Positions 27,358-36,706 of a DNA stretch of 64,000 nucleotides are shown here, piece after piece. The DNA comes from Bacillus solimangrovi (GTDB lineage: Bacteria; Bacillota; Bacilli; Bacillales; Bacillaceae_N), in the NCBI RefSeq assembly GCF_001742425.1, contig NZ_MJEH01000006.1, positions 1-64,000 on the forward strand. Direction: 5' to 3'. Both the position numbers and the translations under genes were made by a program. The notes below the pieces were generated by a model. That model had not been told where the DNA came from. It did not search any database and worked only from the letters and a program-made list of their open reading frames with translations. Each line of letters begins with the position of its first letter. The stretch's first letter is position 1.

Positions 27358-27594
27358 ATGAAGCCAATAATAGAATTTTGTATAAGCAATCTGGCTAGCG
27401 GTTCTCAAGAGGCTCGGGCAAAGCTAGAGAAGGATCCAAACTTAGATGTAATCGAATATGGATGTCTTGGTTATTGTGGTAAGTGCTCTCAAAGCTTATT
27501 TGCGCTAGTGAATGGAGAAGTCGTAATAGGAGATACACCAGAGTTGCTTGTTAATAATATTTATCAATATTTGGAAGAAAATCCTATGTTTTAA
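27358..27594 (+). CDS. yuzB: DUF1450 family protein (YuzB-like)
   Basis: A 78-residue protein with four conserved cysteines: [10 protein letters not shown] near the N terminus and [20 protein letters not shown] (about residues 33-52). This cysteine pattern resembles thioredoxin-like 2Fe-2S ferredoxins, but DUF1450 function is unknown. The ATG follows AGAGGTGAG. It lies in a cluster of redox genes (yutJ, yuzD, nifU-like, yumC). Confidence 0.87.
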   Translation: MKPIIEFCISNLASGSQEARAKLEKDPNLDVIEYGCLGYCGKCSQSLFALVNGEVVIGDTPELLVNNIYQYLEENPMF

Positions 27595-27598
27595 AATA

Positions 27599-27637
27599 AG
27601 GGCACTCTGCTTAGATTATGTAGCAGAGTGCTCTTTT
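27599..27637 (+). terminator. Terminator after yuzB
   Basis: AGGGCACTCTGCT pairs with AGCAGAGTGCTCT across a 10-nt loop, followed by TTTTA. Confidence 0.9.
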
Positions 27638-27969
27638 ATTAGATATAGCTTTTCAGCTTGTTCATTTCCTAACTAGAAGAGAATGAGGTATGAAAAATCA
27701 TAGCTTATTCTTATTTTGAGCATGTGTTGGTGTTTATTTCTTAAGGAAGAAGTTATTTTAGAGAGTTAAAATGGCTAAATTATATTATGTGTATTTCATA
27801 GAACATACAAAAACTCCTGTAAATATAACAGGAGTTTTTGTACCATATATTGAGAAACGGGGGATATTTCTATTGTGTTCATATTGAAAGATAATTATAC
27901 TTAGGAAAATTGAAAATTTCACATTTTATCACATAAAAACATATCAAGTTATAGGGAGGAAGCTTCGTT
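27638..27969. other. Intergenic stretch with an isolated terminator, upstream of dapF
   Basis: About 330 bp. A perfect terminator-like hairpin lies at 27807-27841, although the yuzB terminator is already at 27599. The DNA between them (about 170 bp) has no convincing gene; a 38-codon frame from ATG 27771 lacks a ribosome binding site. A small RNA or a dapF leader attenuator could explain the second hairpin. Confidence 0.45.
27807..27841 (+). terminator. Second, isolated terminator hairpin before dapF
   Basis: A perfect 14-bp stem (ACAAAAACTCCTGT / ACAGGAGTTTTTGT) with a 7-nt loop. It ends 128 bp before the dapF start. Confidence 0.75.
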
Positions 27970-28836
27970 ATGGATTCATTTCGTTTTACAAAAATGCACG
28001 GACTTGGTAATAATTATATATATGTAAATATGTTTGAAGAAAAACTAAGAGAAGAACAACTATCAGCTTTGGCAATAGAAGTAGCTAATATAAATACAGG
28101 AATTGGTTCTGATGGATTAATTTTAATCTGTCCATCGGAGAAAGCACCTATAGAAATGCGTATTTTTAACAGTGATGGTTCTGAAGGGAAAAATTGTGGG
28201 AATGGTCTTCGTTGTGTTGCAAAATATGCTTATGAGCATGGAATTGTCGAAACGAAACAGTTTCATATTGAAACACTTTCAGGAGTAGTTGAGGCATATA
28301 TTCACACTGAAGATGATCACGTTGTTGAAGTTACAGTTGATATGGGTTTACCACGTTTAAAAAGAAAAGAAATTCCTATGATAGGTCCAGAAGAGGAACG
28401 GGTAATTAACGAGGAAATTGAATTTGCCGGAAATCAGATGTATATGACAGGAGTTTCTATGGGCAATCCTCATGCAGTCTTCTTTATTGATCATATAGCA
28501 AAAGCTCCATTAACAACATTAGGACCAGTTATTGAGAAAGATGAGCGTTTCCCAGAGAGTATTAATGTTGAATTTGTTGAGTATGTCAATGAAACAGAGC
28601 TTCATTTCCGTGTCTGGGAAAGAGGTTCAGGAATTACTCAAGCCTGTGGGACTGGTGCATGTGCTGCTGCTGTAGCAGCCATCTTGAATAAGAAGGCCAC
28701 AAGAGGTAATGAGATTACTGTTCATTTAGCAGGTGGAGATTTGCATATTACATGGGAAGAGGATGGAAGAGTTCTAATGCGTGGGGCTGCAGAAACAATT
28801 TGTGAAGGTGAATATTATATCTCTAAGGCAAAATGA
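27970..28836 (+). CDS. dapF: Diaminopimelate epimerase
   Basis: A 288-residue cofactor-free epimerase converting LL- to meso-diaminopimelate for lysine and peptidoglycan synthesis. Both catalytic cysteines are present: [21 protein letters not shown] carries the first (about residue 77) and [13 protein letters not shown] the second (about residue 227). The fold is made of two homologous halves. The ATG follows GGGAGGAAG. It is separated by about 100 bp from the yutM homologue, in the same direction. Confidence 0.95.
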   Translation: MDSFRFTKMHGLGNNYIYVNMFEEKLREEQLSALAIEVANINTGIGSDGLILICPSEKAPIEMRIFNSDGSEGKNCGNGLRCVAKYAYEHGIVETKQFHIETLSGVVEAYIHTEDDHVVEVTVDMGLPRLKRKEIPMIGPEEERVINEEIEFAGNQMYMTGVSMGNPHAVFFIDHIAKAPLTTLGPVIEKDERFPESINVEFVEYVNETELHFRVWERGSGITQACGTGACAAAVAAILNKKATRGNEITVHLAGGDLHITWEEDGRVLMRGAAETICEGEYYISKAK

Positions 28837-28932
28837 CGAAAAGAGTTTCGTTAAACAGGAGTTGAACTTGTTGAAGTAAACGAGTTATTCTCGATATACT
28901 AGAAATAGGAATTATGAAGGAGGGTTTTGAGT

Positions 28933-29289
28933 ATGAATTTTACAATTACAGAAGCCGCAGGTCACCAAATTAAAGAGATGATTAAGTCTGAAGAAAACGA
29001 AAATACAATACTTCGTGTAGGAGTTAATGGTGGTGGTTGTAGCGGACTTTCTTACGGTATGGGATTTGAGCAAGAAGCAAGTGAAACTGATCTTCAATTC
29101 GAGCAACATGGTATTCAAGTAGTTATAGATAAAGATGATGCCAAGATTCTTGAAGGAGTTATCATCGATTATAAGCAAAATATGATGGGTGGAGGATTTA
29201 CGATCGATAACCCAAATGCAATTGCGACTTGTGGCTGTGGAAGCTCATTTAAAACGAAAGATAACGAAGGTACTCCAGAAGAGTGTTAA
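28933..29289 (+). CDS. yutM: HesB/IscA family iron-sulfur carrier (YutM-like)
   Basis: A 118-residue A-type carrier. The three conserved cysteines are in GGGCSGLSYG (about residue 36) and ATCGCGSSF near the C terminus, the standard C-x(n)-C-x-C of IscA/SufA/ErpA proteins. It should receive and deliver iron-sulfur clusters or iron. ATG 28933 lies 9 nt after AAGGAGG; the TTG at 28927 is closer and less likely. The NifU-like scaffold gene 3.7 kb away may supply its clusters. Confidence 0.9.
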   Translation: MNFTITEAAGHQIKEMIKSEENENTILRVGVNGGGCSGLSYGMGFEQEASETDLQFEQHGIQVVIDKDDAKILEGVIIDYKQNMMGGGFTIDNPNAIATCGCGSSFKTKDNEGTPEEC

Positions 29290-29388
29290 CTTATCACTTT
29301 TTTAATTAGATTCTAACAAAACATGATTACTGGATTTGACATATTTTATTGAACAACAAATATAGATGAATATACTTTGTTTAAATAC

Positions 29389-29422
29389 AATAAAACCGAG
29401 CAAATTTTGCTCGGTTTTATTA
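29389..29422. terminator. Bidirectional terminator between yutM and yumC
   Basis: AATAAAACCGAGCA pairs perfectly with TGCTCGGTTTTATT across a 5-nt loop, with T runs usable on both strands. Confidence 0.92.
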
Positions 29423-30412
29423 TTAAAACATACTTGAACTGTGCATTGGTTGTAGTCGGGCTTTCGGATCTATATATGCTTTGGCATTATTGATCGCTGT
29501 AGGAGCTTCACCAAAACCAGACGCGATAAGTTTGACTTTCCCTTCGTACGTACATATATCTCCAGCTGCATAAATTCCTGGAATATTTGTTTCTTGTTTA
29601 GAATTAACGACAATATTATTCTTTTGAATATCGAGTCCCCATTCCTTAATTGGACCCAGTGAGGAGATGAAACCGTAATTGACAATGACATCATCTACAT
29701 CAATTGCCTTTTTCTTGTCGCCTTTTACCTCTTCAACAATAATTTGCTCAATTCTTTCGTTACCAACCAAATCAGCAGGGTGATAAGGAGTTAAGACGTT
29801 TGCTTTAGACTTTTCTAAGTTCTCGACACTATGTTCATGTGCACGGAACTTATCGCGGCGATGAACGATTGTCACTTCCTTAGCAATTGGTTCAAGCATT
29901 AACGTCCAATCAACTGCTGAATCTCCTCCACCACAAACAACGACACGTTTGCCTGCAAATTTGTTTAAGTCGTCTACGTGATAATGTAGATTAACTGCTT
30001 CAAATTTTGAAGCACCTTCAATATCAAGTCGTCTTGGTTGGAAAGCACCGTTACCAGCAGTAATGATGATTGTTTTTGTATAATGAATTTCAGATTTTGT
30101 CGTAAGCTTAAATGTTCCATCTTCTAGTTTTTCTACTGTTTGTACTTCCTGCTCAAGTGAAACAGTGGGATTGAATTTTTCTGCTTGTGCGATTAGATTA
30201 TCGATTAGTTCTTGAGCACGAACTTTTGGGAAGCCTGCAACATCATATATATATTTTTCTGGGTATAGGGCTGAAAGCTGCCCACCAAGCTGTGGAAGAC
30301 TTTCAATAATCTTCACACTTGCTTGTCTCATCCCACCATAAAAAGCTGTAAAGATTCCACAAGGACCTCCACCAATTACTGTAATGTCATAAATCTTTTT
30401 ATCTTCTTTCAA
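29423..30412 (-). CDS. yumC: Ferredoxin/flavodoxin--NADP+ reductase (YumC type)
   Basis: A 329-residue thioredoxin-reductase-like ferredoxin-NADP reductase. The FAD motif is [20 protein letters not shown] near the N terminus, the NADPH motif is [13 protein letters not shown], and [14 protein letters not shown] is the FAD-binding end. The redox-active C-x2-C of thioredoxin reductases is missing, as expected for this type. It reduces ferredoxin or flavodoxin at the cost of NADPH. The start is taken as TTG at 30412 after GGGGGGA; the frame to 30427 overlaps that ribosome binding site. B. subtilis YumC is essential. Confidence 0.92.
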   Translation of the reverse strand: MKEDKKIYDITVIGGGPCGIFTAFYGGMRQASVKIIESLPQLGGQLSALYPEKYIYDVAGFPKVRAQELIDNLIAQAEKFNPTVSLEQEVQTVEKLEDGTFKLTTKSEIHYTKTIIITAGNGAFQPRRLDIEGASKFEAVNLHYHVDDLNKFAGKRVVVCGGGDSAVDWTLMLEPIAKEVTIVHRRDKFRAHEHSVENLEKSKANVLTPYHPADLVGNERIEQIIVEEVKGDKKKAIDVDDVIVNYGFISSLGPIKEWGLDIQKNNIVVNSKQETNIPGIYAAGDICTYEGKVKLIASGFGEAPTAINNAKAYIDPKARLQPMHSSSMF

Positions 30413-31510
30413 GCTATTTCCCCCCACTTATGTTATTTAATAACAGGATGTTCAAAAAATTTAGGTGAAAACTATTGTTAACGTATAAAAGTCGTGTGCT
30501 TTCGTGTTGTATATATTTAGCAATAAATGCGTTTCACGTAAGGTTTGACTTCTGAAATTTTAACACATAGTTTTTTGTTCGTCTTTGAACACACATTATT
30601 AACAATAATGTACATTTTATCACAAATTAATTGAAAATTCTCGCATATGCAATGTGAAATTGTTATAACGCTGAAAAAATTTAAAGTGAAAAAAATTATG
30701 TTTTTTTATTACACATTCCTATAGTCCAAAATATCACAAAATTGAATGGGAATAGTAATAAAATGTTGTGAAGTAAGTTGAATAATGGGTGATTTTGTAC
30801 TCTTACGTTAAAAATTATGATCATTTGTCCAATTGATGTAAAAATAACGTTAATTAACCAAAAAGGATTGAATATTCTTACTATTTCTAACCTTAATATG
30901 AGGGTTGAAAATTGTCGTAAAAATGAATATTATGTGATATAGGTTACTTTTTAAATTTTTTGTGACAATTTTTAAGAAGATAGTTAGATTAGTATTGTCT
31001 TTCATTTCTGTATGTATAAGGTTCACGTGTATGAATAACATTTCCTGTCAATGTGTTGCAATCATCACAATAAATGATAAGGTTTGTAATTCAATAAAAT
31101 ATTAAATCTCACTATAATTTTAATTCAATAATTATGTATGTTAGATGAGTGTGACGACAAAATGAATAGAATGGTAGAAGAAGCTTGGGATACCCAAGTT
31201 TTTCTATTGAATATGTTGAATGAGAAGAGCGATGATTATGTTCTCTAAAATCATTCGAATAGATCTAATAAGTTTCGTGAAGAAGGTCACAATAATAGTA
31301 CCTTTCGATTCATGTCCGCTAATACTTTGATAACATTTCTAATGAGTATAAATTATAGTGATTTTGGCAGTAAAATAAGTCTAATTCTTATTATAGTCAA
31401 AAATATACACGTGATTTTGTATTGTGTTTTGAGTTTAGTGAGGGTTCTATAATAGCTCTACACTTACGAGTATTTTACACTAATTTGATATAAAGGTGGA
31501 TGTGATAGGG
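30413..31510. other. Large divergent intergenic region yumC-yumB rich in TTGTGA motifs
   Basis: About 1.1 kb without a credible gene, exceptional in this compact window. It contains repeated TTGTGA/TCACAA hexamers (near 30621, 30733, 30768, 30957, 31066 and 31288), including a partly symmetric TGTGAAATTGTT at 30652-30663. These recall half-sites of Rex, ResD or Crp/Fnr-type regulators, fitting redox control of both flanking flavoenzymes, but none is a full consensus site. A 28-codon frame at 31162-31248 lacks a convincing start signal. Confidence 0.5.
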
Positions 31511-32719
31511 TTGAAAAAGCCAGACATTCTTATTTTAGGCGCAGGTTACGGCGGGATTATGACAGCAGTAAATTTAGAAAAAAAATTAGGTGTGGATGAT
31601 GCGAACATTACACTTGTTAATAAGCATGATTACCACTACCAAACAACTTGGTTACATGAAAATGCAGCAGGTACATTACATCATGACAAAACACGTATTC
31701 AAATTAAGGATATTATTAGCCCGAATAAAGTGAAGTTTGTTCAAGATACTGTTAAAGAAATTAAAACAGATGATAAACGTGTAGTTCTTGAAAACGGAGA
31801 ATTAACTTATGATTATCTTGTTGTTGGACTTGGTTTTGAGTCTGAGACATTTGGAATCAAAGGCCTAAAAGAACACGCTTTCTCTATTCGTAGTATTAAT
31901 GCAGCGCGTGAAATTCGTGAGCACCTCGATTACAAATTCTCACAATACAACAATACTCAACGTGAAGACTTGTTAACGATTGTCGTTGGTGGTGCTGGAT
32001 TTACAGGTATTGAATTTGTAGGTGAGCTTGCGAATCGTGTACCTGAGCTTTGTAAAGAATTCGATATTGACCGCAGTAAAGTTCGCATCGTGAATGTGGA
32101 GGCGGCACCAACTGCATTACCTGGATTCGATCCAGCTCTAGTAGAGTATGCAATGGAGCATTTAGAGCGAAAAGGTGTAGAGTTCCGTATCGGGACTGCA
32201 ATTAAAGAATGTACGCCTGAAGGTATTGTAGTTGAAAAAGATGGACATGTTGAGGAAATCAAAGCAGCAACTGTCGTATGGGCTGCTGGAGTTCGTGGTA
32301 ATTCGATTCTTGATGCATCTGGCTTTGAAACAATGCGTGGTCGTATTAAGGTTGAAAAAGATCTACGTGCGCCAGGCTTTAACGACGTATTCATCGTTGG
32401 TGACTGTGCATTAATCATTAACGATGAAATTAACCGTCCTTATCCTCCAACTGCACAGATTGCTATTCAAGAAGCTGAAGTATGTGCGAAAAACCTTGCT
32501 TCACTTGTCAAAGGTAATAACGAGTTAGAAGGCTTCACACCAGACATTAAGGGTACAGTTTGTTCTCTTGGTGAAGATGATGCAATTGGGGTTGTAGGAG
32601 ATAAGAAAATCTTCGGTAAGACGGCTTCTGTTATGAAGAAAGTCATTGATAACCGTTATCTATATAAATTGGGTGGACCATCTATGGTGTTGAAAAAAGG
32701 TAAGCTAAAAATGTTCTAA
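31511..32719 (+). CDS. yumB: Type II NADH dehydrogenase (YumB-like)
   Basis: A 402-residue single-subunit NADH:quinone oxidoreductase. The FAD motif is [20 protein letters not shown] near the N terminus, the NADH motif is [20 protein letters not shown], the quinone/FAD region is [10 protein letters not shown], and AQIAIQEAE is typical of NDH-2. It oxidises NADH and reduces menaquinone at the inner face of the membrane without pumping protons. The start is TTG 31511, which gives the N terminus [14 protein letters not shown] seen in relatives; AAAGGTGG lies about 12 nt upstream. GTG 31502 is the alternative. A terminator follows. Confidence 0.88.
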   Translation: MKKPDILILGAGYGGIMTAVNLEKKLGVDDANITLVNKHDYHYQTTWLHENAAGTLHHDKTRIQIKDIISPNKVKFVQDTVKEIKTDDKRVVLENGELTYDYLVVGLGFESETFGIKGLKEHAFSIRSINAAREIREHLDYKFSQYNNTQREDLLTIVVGGAGFTGIEFVGELANRVPELCKEFDIDRSKVRIVNVEAAPTALPGFDPALVEYAMEHLERKGVEFRIGTAIKECTPEGIVVEKDGHVEEIKAATVVWAAGVRGNSILDASGFETMRGRIKVEKDLRAPGFNDVFIVGDCALIINDEINRPYPPTAQIAIQEAEVCAKNLASLVKGNNELEGFTPDIKGTVCSLGEDDAIGVVGDKKIFGKTASVMKKVIDNRYLYKLGGPSMVLKKGKLKMF

Positions 32720-32741
32720 TTGGATTTCTAATTGTTACAAT

Positions 32742-32773
32742 AAAGCAAGGGCATTATGCCTTTGCTTTTTTTT
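32742..32773 (+). terminator. Terminator after yumB
   Basis: AAAGCAAGGGCA pairs with TGCCTTTGCTTT across a 3-nt loop, followed by a run of T. Confidence 0.9.
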
Positions 32774-32937
32774 ATATAGATAATCATTATTATAAGAAAT
32801 CTCAGGGCGAAAACATCATAGAACAGCGTCCATCAGTTATTTGGTAAACGGGTAAAAGTAAAAATATTCTTATTGTCGTTTAGTATTCGGATAAAGCTTT
32901 GCTTATAAAAAAACAAATAACTATGAGGAGAAGTTGA

Positions 32938-33420
32938 ATGAAAAAAAATAGTAGAGGGAACGTATGGCTAGGTGTAGCAGGTTATGTTGTAGCAGATGGG
33001 AAAATCTTAGTTGTTAAAAAGCGCTATAGCGGTTTAAAAGGAAAATGGTCTCTACCAGCAGGGTTTGTTGATGAAGGTGAAACAGTTGATGAGGCAGTTG
33101 TTCGTGAAGTGAAGGAAGAAACAGGACTTGAGTGTAAAGTGAACGGCTTAGTAGGAATTCGTACTGGAGTTATTAACGATGTGATTAGTGATAACATGGT
33201 TATATTCTCTTTAAAGCCTCTTAGAGGAGAACTTAAGCCTGAAACAACTGAATTATATGATGCAGTCTTCTTAAGTCCTACAGAAATATTAGAGGATAAA
33301 GATTCAACAGCTCTCTTAAAAATATTTATACAGGAACAGCATACATACCCGCTTCAGATTAGAGAAGGGATCAATCCTGGTGATCATTTTGGATATACAA
33401 ACTATAAAATCATTAAGTAA
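32938..33420 (+). CDS. NUDIX hydrolase
   Basis: A 160-residue protein. The Nudix box is complete: [23 protein letters not shown] (about residues 41-63) fits G-x5-E-x7-REUxEExGU. It should hydrolyse a nucleoside diphosphate linked to another group (ADP-ribose, dinucleoside polyphosphate, oxidised nucleotide or similar); the substrate is not predictable. The ATG follows ATGAGGAGAAG. It lies alone between terminators of yumB and the yuiA region. Confidence 0.88.
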   Translation: MKKNSRGNVWLGVAGYVVADGKILVVKKRYSGLKGKWSLPAGFVDEGETVDEAVVREVKEETGLECKVNGLVGIRTGVINDVISDNMVIFSLKPLRGELKPETTELYDAVFLSPTEILEDKDSTALLKIFIQEQHTYPLQIREGINPGDHFGYTNYKIIK

Positions 33421-33518
33421 ATGTGCTCATTTTATGATTATCTCTTGAAATAAAAAGCAACAGCTGTTATTATTATCAGAAAATTATAATTAATCTGATA
33501 AAAAAAGAGGTGTCTAAC

Positions 33519-33635
33519 TTGAAGCATCATGAAAAGAAAGCATGTCCATATTGCTCTGGGAAGGGATATTTTCAATTAGTAACAGGTGGCTCAGAAACGT
33601 GTCCGAACTGTTCAGGGAAAGGGAAGAATGTATAA
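33519..33635 (+). CDS. yuiA: YuiA-like zinc-finger microprotein
   Basis: A 38-residue protein translated from TTG 33519 after AAGAGGTGT. Two DnaJ-type zinc-binding repeats are visible: CPYCSGKGYF and CPNCSGKG, each C-x2-C-x-G-x-G. This matches B. subtilis YuiA in size, motif and position before yuiB. It may bind one zinc ion; the function is unknown. Confidence 0.82.
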   Translation: MKHHEKKACPYCSGKGYFQLVTGGSETCPNCSGKGKNV

Positions 33636-33777
33636 AATCATTCCCATTAGTATGTGTGTCTTGTCTACTCACACAATGATTTGATATTTGTTTACCGTGG
33701 TCAAGATAATGTGGGTCATCAAGTTCAAGTATCATTTTTAAGTTTGCGTCTTTCATAATTGACGGAGATCGATCCTT

Positions 33778-33806
33778 CCAGTACACTATCTATGGATGCG
33801 TACTGG
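33778..33806 (+). promoter_or_regulatory. Stem-loop in the yuiB leader
   Basis: CCAGTAC (33778-33784) pairs with GTACTGG (33800-33806) directly before the yuiB ribosome binding site GGAGG. Folding could affect access to the site. Role uncertain. Confidence 0.4.
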
Positions 33807-33817
33807 AGGTGTTAACG

Positions 33818-34135
33818 GTGAGTATACCGCAACTTTTAGTTTCAATGTTGTTATTTATTGTTTTATTCTTTGGAATTGGTTTTCTTTTGAACATGATCTT
33901 ACGTATGACATGGATTATGGCAATTATATATCCGATTGTTGTCATCTTGATCGTTGATAAGGTAAGGTTCATTGAGTATTTTAATCAGACATCGGCTACT
34001 TTTAAAACGCTGTTAAGCAATTTTGTGTCGCTAGGTACGGCTGATGTGCTTATATTGGTATCAGGGTTATTTGGGGCTGTTTTATCTGGAATTGTGATTA
34101 AAATGCTTCGCGCGAGAGGATATCAAATGTTTTAG
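33818..34135 (+). CDS. yuiB: YuiB-like small membrane protein
   Basis: A 105-residue integral membrane protein with about three hydrophobic spans (residues about 5-25, 28-48 and 75-97) and a basic C terminus (LRARGYQMF). It corresponds to B. subtilis YuiB in size and location between yuiA and yuiC. Function is unknown. GTG 33818 is chosen because GGAGG lies 8 nt upstream; GTG 33809 would be too close. Confidence 0.82.
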   Translation: MSIPQLLVSMLLFIVLFFGIGFLLNMILRMTWIMAIIYPIVVILIVDKVRFIEYFNQTSATFKTLLSNFVSLGTADVLILVSGLFGAVLSGIVIKMLRARGYQMF

Positions 34136-34136
34136 A

Positions 34137-34169
34137 AAGGCTTTCCGTTTGAGACGGAAGGCTTTTTTT
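34137..34169 (+). terminator. Terminator after yuiB
   Basis: AAGGCTTTCCGT pairs with ACGGAAGGCTT across a short loop, followed by a T run. Confidence 0.88.
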
Positions 34170-34406
34170 ATTAGGTATGAATGAATCGTAAGTACAAATA
34201 TCTAGTAGTAGAAGTGGTTAGAGTTATGGTGTAAAGCCCACTTGTGAAAAGCAATCTTATCGCGAACCTGCTTTATGCTTTTGTTGAAGCTTATAGTGTA
34301 ACAATTCGTCTTATTATTCATATTCATCAAAGAAGTTCATTTCACTTTGTGTATATTTTGTCTCTGTTCTGGGGATAAATAGACGCGAGAGAGGAGTGAA
34401 TTCAAA

Positions 34407-35099
34407 ATGAAGAATATGCAACCATGGCTTCGAAGAAGTACCATGATACTGTTATTCATTTTGGCGATGTTAACAACAATTCAATCAATTTCAGGGGTAG
34501 AAGCGAAGGATGTACCATTTTGGTTCCAGTATGAATCTCAGAAGCATAAAAAGTTAGAAGCTGTAAATCATGCCGGTAAGCAAGTGCATTTGAGAGAAAA
34601 AAAGCTTTTCACTTATGAGAAGCAAGAAACATTAATTTCAAGTCAGAAGATAACGAAGCCACTTACTTTAGAAGAAGCGATTAATTGGGATGCCTATCCG
34701 TCGATAACAGTAAATGCAACGGGTTACACAGCTGGATATGAATCTACAGGTAAGACTGAGGGCCACCCAACATACGGTATTACATATTCAGGTATACGAG
34801 TGAAAAGAGACTTATATTCTACAATCGCAGCTGATTTAAACGTTTTCCCACTGGGTACGGTTCTTTTTATTCCTGGATATGGATATGGAGTAGTTGCAGA
34901 TATAGGTGGCGCTATTAAAGGTCATGATATTGATCTATATTATGAGACGGTAAAAGATGTGTATGAAAAATGGGGGAAGAAGAAAGTTAAAGTGTATGTG
35001 GTTAAGCGTGGAAACGGGAAAATATCTGAAGAAGACTTGAAGAACCTTAATGAAAATAAGTCGATGCAAGTATTCCGAAGTAAATATATTAAAAGCTGA
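34407..35099 (+). CDS. yuiC: 3D-domain protein YuiC, probable muralytic enzyme
   Basis: A 230-residue secreted or membrane-anchored protein with a hydrophobic signal segment (about residues 10-30, ending near SGVEAKDV). The C-terminal 3D (three-aspartate) domain is complete: [20 protein letters not shown], then [19 protein letters not shown], and [18 protein letters not shown], which carries the conserved aspartates of the MltA-like double-psi barrel. B. subtilis YuiC has been described as a peptidoglycan-cleaving lytic transglycosylase of the stationary-phase survival (Sps) type. The ATG follows AGAGAGGAGTG. It converges on the BtuF-like gene with a shared terminator. Confidence 0.87.
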   Translation: MKNMQPWLRRSTMILLFILAMLTTIQSISGVEAKDVPFWFQYESQKHKKLEAVNHAGKQVHLREKKLFTYEKQETLISSQKITKPLTLEEAINWDAYPSITVNATGYTAGYESTGKTEGHPTYGITYSGIRVKRDLYSTIAADLNVFPLGTVLFIPGYGYGVVADIGGAIKGHDIDLYYETVKDVYEKWGKKKVKVYVVKRGNGKISEEDLKNLNENKSMQVFRSKYIKS

Positions 35100-35172
35100 A
35101 CCAGTTTGATAAACGTAATCTCCTACGTAACTACCTCTGAGTCTGTGACAACTTGATGTGGGAGTTTTGACA

Positions 35173-35214
35173 AAAACAAAGGTTAATCCATTCGATTGGA
35201 TTAACCTTTGTTTT
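35173..35214. terminator. Bidirectional terminator between yuiC and the BtuF-like gene
   Basis: A perfect 18-bp stem (35173-35190 with 35197-35214) has a 6-nt loop TTCGAT and A/T ends, overlapping the stop codon of the minus-strand gene. Confidence 0.93.
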
Positions 35215-36022
35215 GGGTTAATAGTGGATCATGCGGTTCGGAATGAGGGAATAACTCAGGATGTAAAAGGTGTGCAAGTTTTGTTAACCCGACAAGCAGG
35301 CGAGGAGAAGGACGACAATAGAGTGGTTCTTCTAATACGTGAATACGTTCCTCTTTTACTGCATTCAGTTTGTACCAATCTGGTCTTTGTTTTATAAGTT
35401 CAGGTTTGATTTTATCAGTTGAAATGCCCACCCAAGCAAGGCAAATGTGATCTGGTTCCCTATTAAACACATCTGTCCAAGTTGTTTGAACACTGTCCTT
35501 ATCTTCTGAAGCAAATAAATTTTGGCCACCTGCAAGCTCACTAATTTCTGTTAGCCAATTATGTTTTCCAGGTGTGAAGATAGGTTTTGGCCACCATTCC
35601 CAGTATAAGTTAGGTCTATCTTTCACTTGCGCTGATTTATCACGATATTTATCAAGGAAAGCATCATATTGTGCCTTGACCTCTTTTGCTCTGTCTTCCT
35701 TATTTGTATGTTTCCCTACCGTTAGTAAATCATTTCCGATCTCATTCAGTGTGGAAGGATTCAAAATGATATAGCGGATACCTCGTTTTTTAAGTCCTTC
35801 GATGTTTTTCTCCATACCAGGAACACTTAATGAAGCTAGTACTAAGTCAGGTTGTAATGATGCGACTTTCTCCATATCAATATCTAAGTCTTTACCGACA
35901 CGAGGTAAAGTTTGCACTTGTTCTGGCCAATCTGAATAGTCATCGACTGCAATGAGTTGATCGGTTAATCCAAGATATGCAGCTAATTCAGTATTACTTG
36001 GGCAGATTGAGATTATTCTCAC
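35201..36022 (-). CDS. BtuF-like cobalamin/siderophore-type binding protein without signal peptide
   Basis: A 273-residue protein of the periplasmic-binding fold used by cobalamin and iron-siderophore ABC importers (COG0614). The N terminus RIISICPSNTELAAYLGLTD and VGKDLDIDMEKVASLQPDLV are typical. However, it starts directly with the first beta strand: there is no signal peptide and no lipobox, so it should stay in the cytoplasm. GTG 36022 is well supported by AAGGAGGG. No ABC permease or ATPase lies nearby. It is encoded 14 bp after yuiD on the same strand, forming an operon. A cytoplasmic cobinamide/corrinoid-handling role is possible but unproven. Confidence 0.82.
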   Translation of the reverse strand: MRIISICPSNTELAAYLGLTDQLIAVDDYSDWPEQVQTLPRVGKDLDIDMEKVASLQPDLVLASLSVPGMEKNIEGLKKRGIRYIILNPSTLNEIGNDLLTVGKHTNKEDRAKEVKAQYDAFLDKYRDKSAQVKDRPNLYWEWWPKPIFTPGKHNWLTEISELAGGQNLFASEDKDSVQTTWTDVFNREPDHICLAWVGISTDKIKPELIKQRPDWYKLNAVKEERIHVLEEPLYCRPSPRLLVGLTKLAHLLHPELFPHSEPHDPLLTQNKG

Positions 36023-36036
36023 ATTATCCCTCCTTA

Positions 36037-36513
36037 TTATCTAAGTAAGAAATCTAGAAGAAGGGTAAGTAAGATTCCAGATAACCCACCGAAAAACACT
36101 TCAATCGGCTTATGGCCGAGCAGTTCTTTCAATTCTTTGCGCTTTTCTTCTTCCTGTTTCTTTTGCCAAACTTTGGCTTCTTCAACAAACTTGTTGAAAT
36201 CATGAACGAGCTGATTTAAAACAATTGCTTGCTCTCCAGCTTGGCGTCTTACACCTGTAGCATCAAACATCGTAATGATTGCAAATATTGCAGCAACAGC
36301 AAATACAGGTGACGATAAACCAGCATCTAACGCAACCCCTGTAGCTAAAGCAGTTACTGCTGCGGAATGAGAACTTGGCATTCCACCAGTACTTGTAAGT
36401 AACGACCAATTGAATTTCTTTGTCGCGAAGAACGCAATGGGTACTTTTATAAACTGGGCAAAAAAGATTCCACATAAAGATGCCCATAATGGGAAATTCG
36501 TTAACAGTTCCAT
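36037..36513 (-). CDS. yuiD: Divergent PAP2 family membrane protein (YuiD-like, DUF212)
   Basis: A 158-residue membrane protein of the DUF212/acid phosphatase-vanadium haloperoxidase-related family. The segment STGGMPSSHSAAVTALATGV (about residues 38-57) holds the SxxxH-like signature, DATGVRRQAGEQA (about residues 84-96) is the second family motif, and membrane spans lie before, between and at the C terminus. Enzymatic activity is not established. Size and name match B. subtilis YuiD. It heads a two-gene operon with the BtuF-like gene. Confidence 0.87.
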   Translation of the reverse strand: MELLTNFPLWASLCGIFFAQFIKVPIAFFATKKFNWSLLTSTGGMPSSHSAAVTALATGVALDAGLSSPVFAVAAIFAIITMFDATGVRRQAGEQAIVLNQLVHDFNKFVEEAKVWQKKQEEEKRKELKELLGHKPIEVFFGGLSGILLTLLLDFLLR

Positions 36514-36599
36514 AAGTGGCTGAATCGTCCTTTCATATCGATATGCATTATAAGAAGTATCTAAGTATTGTCCACTAATATACTTATATAATATGAGTG

Positions 36600-36613
36600 T
36601 AACTAATTAGTTA
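36600..36613. promoter_or_regulatory. 14-bp perfect palindrome upstream of the DUF309 gene
   Basis: TAACTAATTAGTTA is a perfect palindrome in the divergent yuiD-DUF309 region, of the size of a MarR- or TetR-type operator half-core. No regulator is identified. Confidence 0.4.
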
Positions 36614-36706
36614 GATAAAAACCATTAACGTTATGTTAAGGTTGATAGAATATTAATTGTTATTCAAACTATATTGTAATAATTACAGAAATAAGGAAGG
36701 TGTACA

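Noticed and set aside
27771-27887. 38-codon frame starting MAKLYYVYF before dapF
   Set aside because: No ribosome binding site, and it reads straight through the terminator hairpin at 27807-27841.
30650-30670. Possible Rex site TGTGAAATTGTTATAA
   Set aside because: The left half fits TTGTGAA but the right half departs from TTCACAA at several bases; kept only as part of the motif-rich region.
31162-31248. 28-codon frame starting MNRMVEEAWD in the yumC-yumB gap
   Set aside because: The frame looks coding-like but is too short, lacks a proper ribosome binding site and matches nothing I know.
33514-33786. Minus-strand 90-codon frame starting MYWKDRSP
   Set aside because: The N-terminal half looks somewhat protein-like, but no ribosome binding site precedes any start, and the C-terminal half is antisense to yuiA. 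It could be a relic; I left it out of the gene list.
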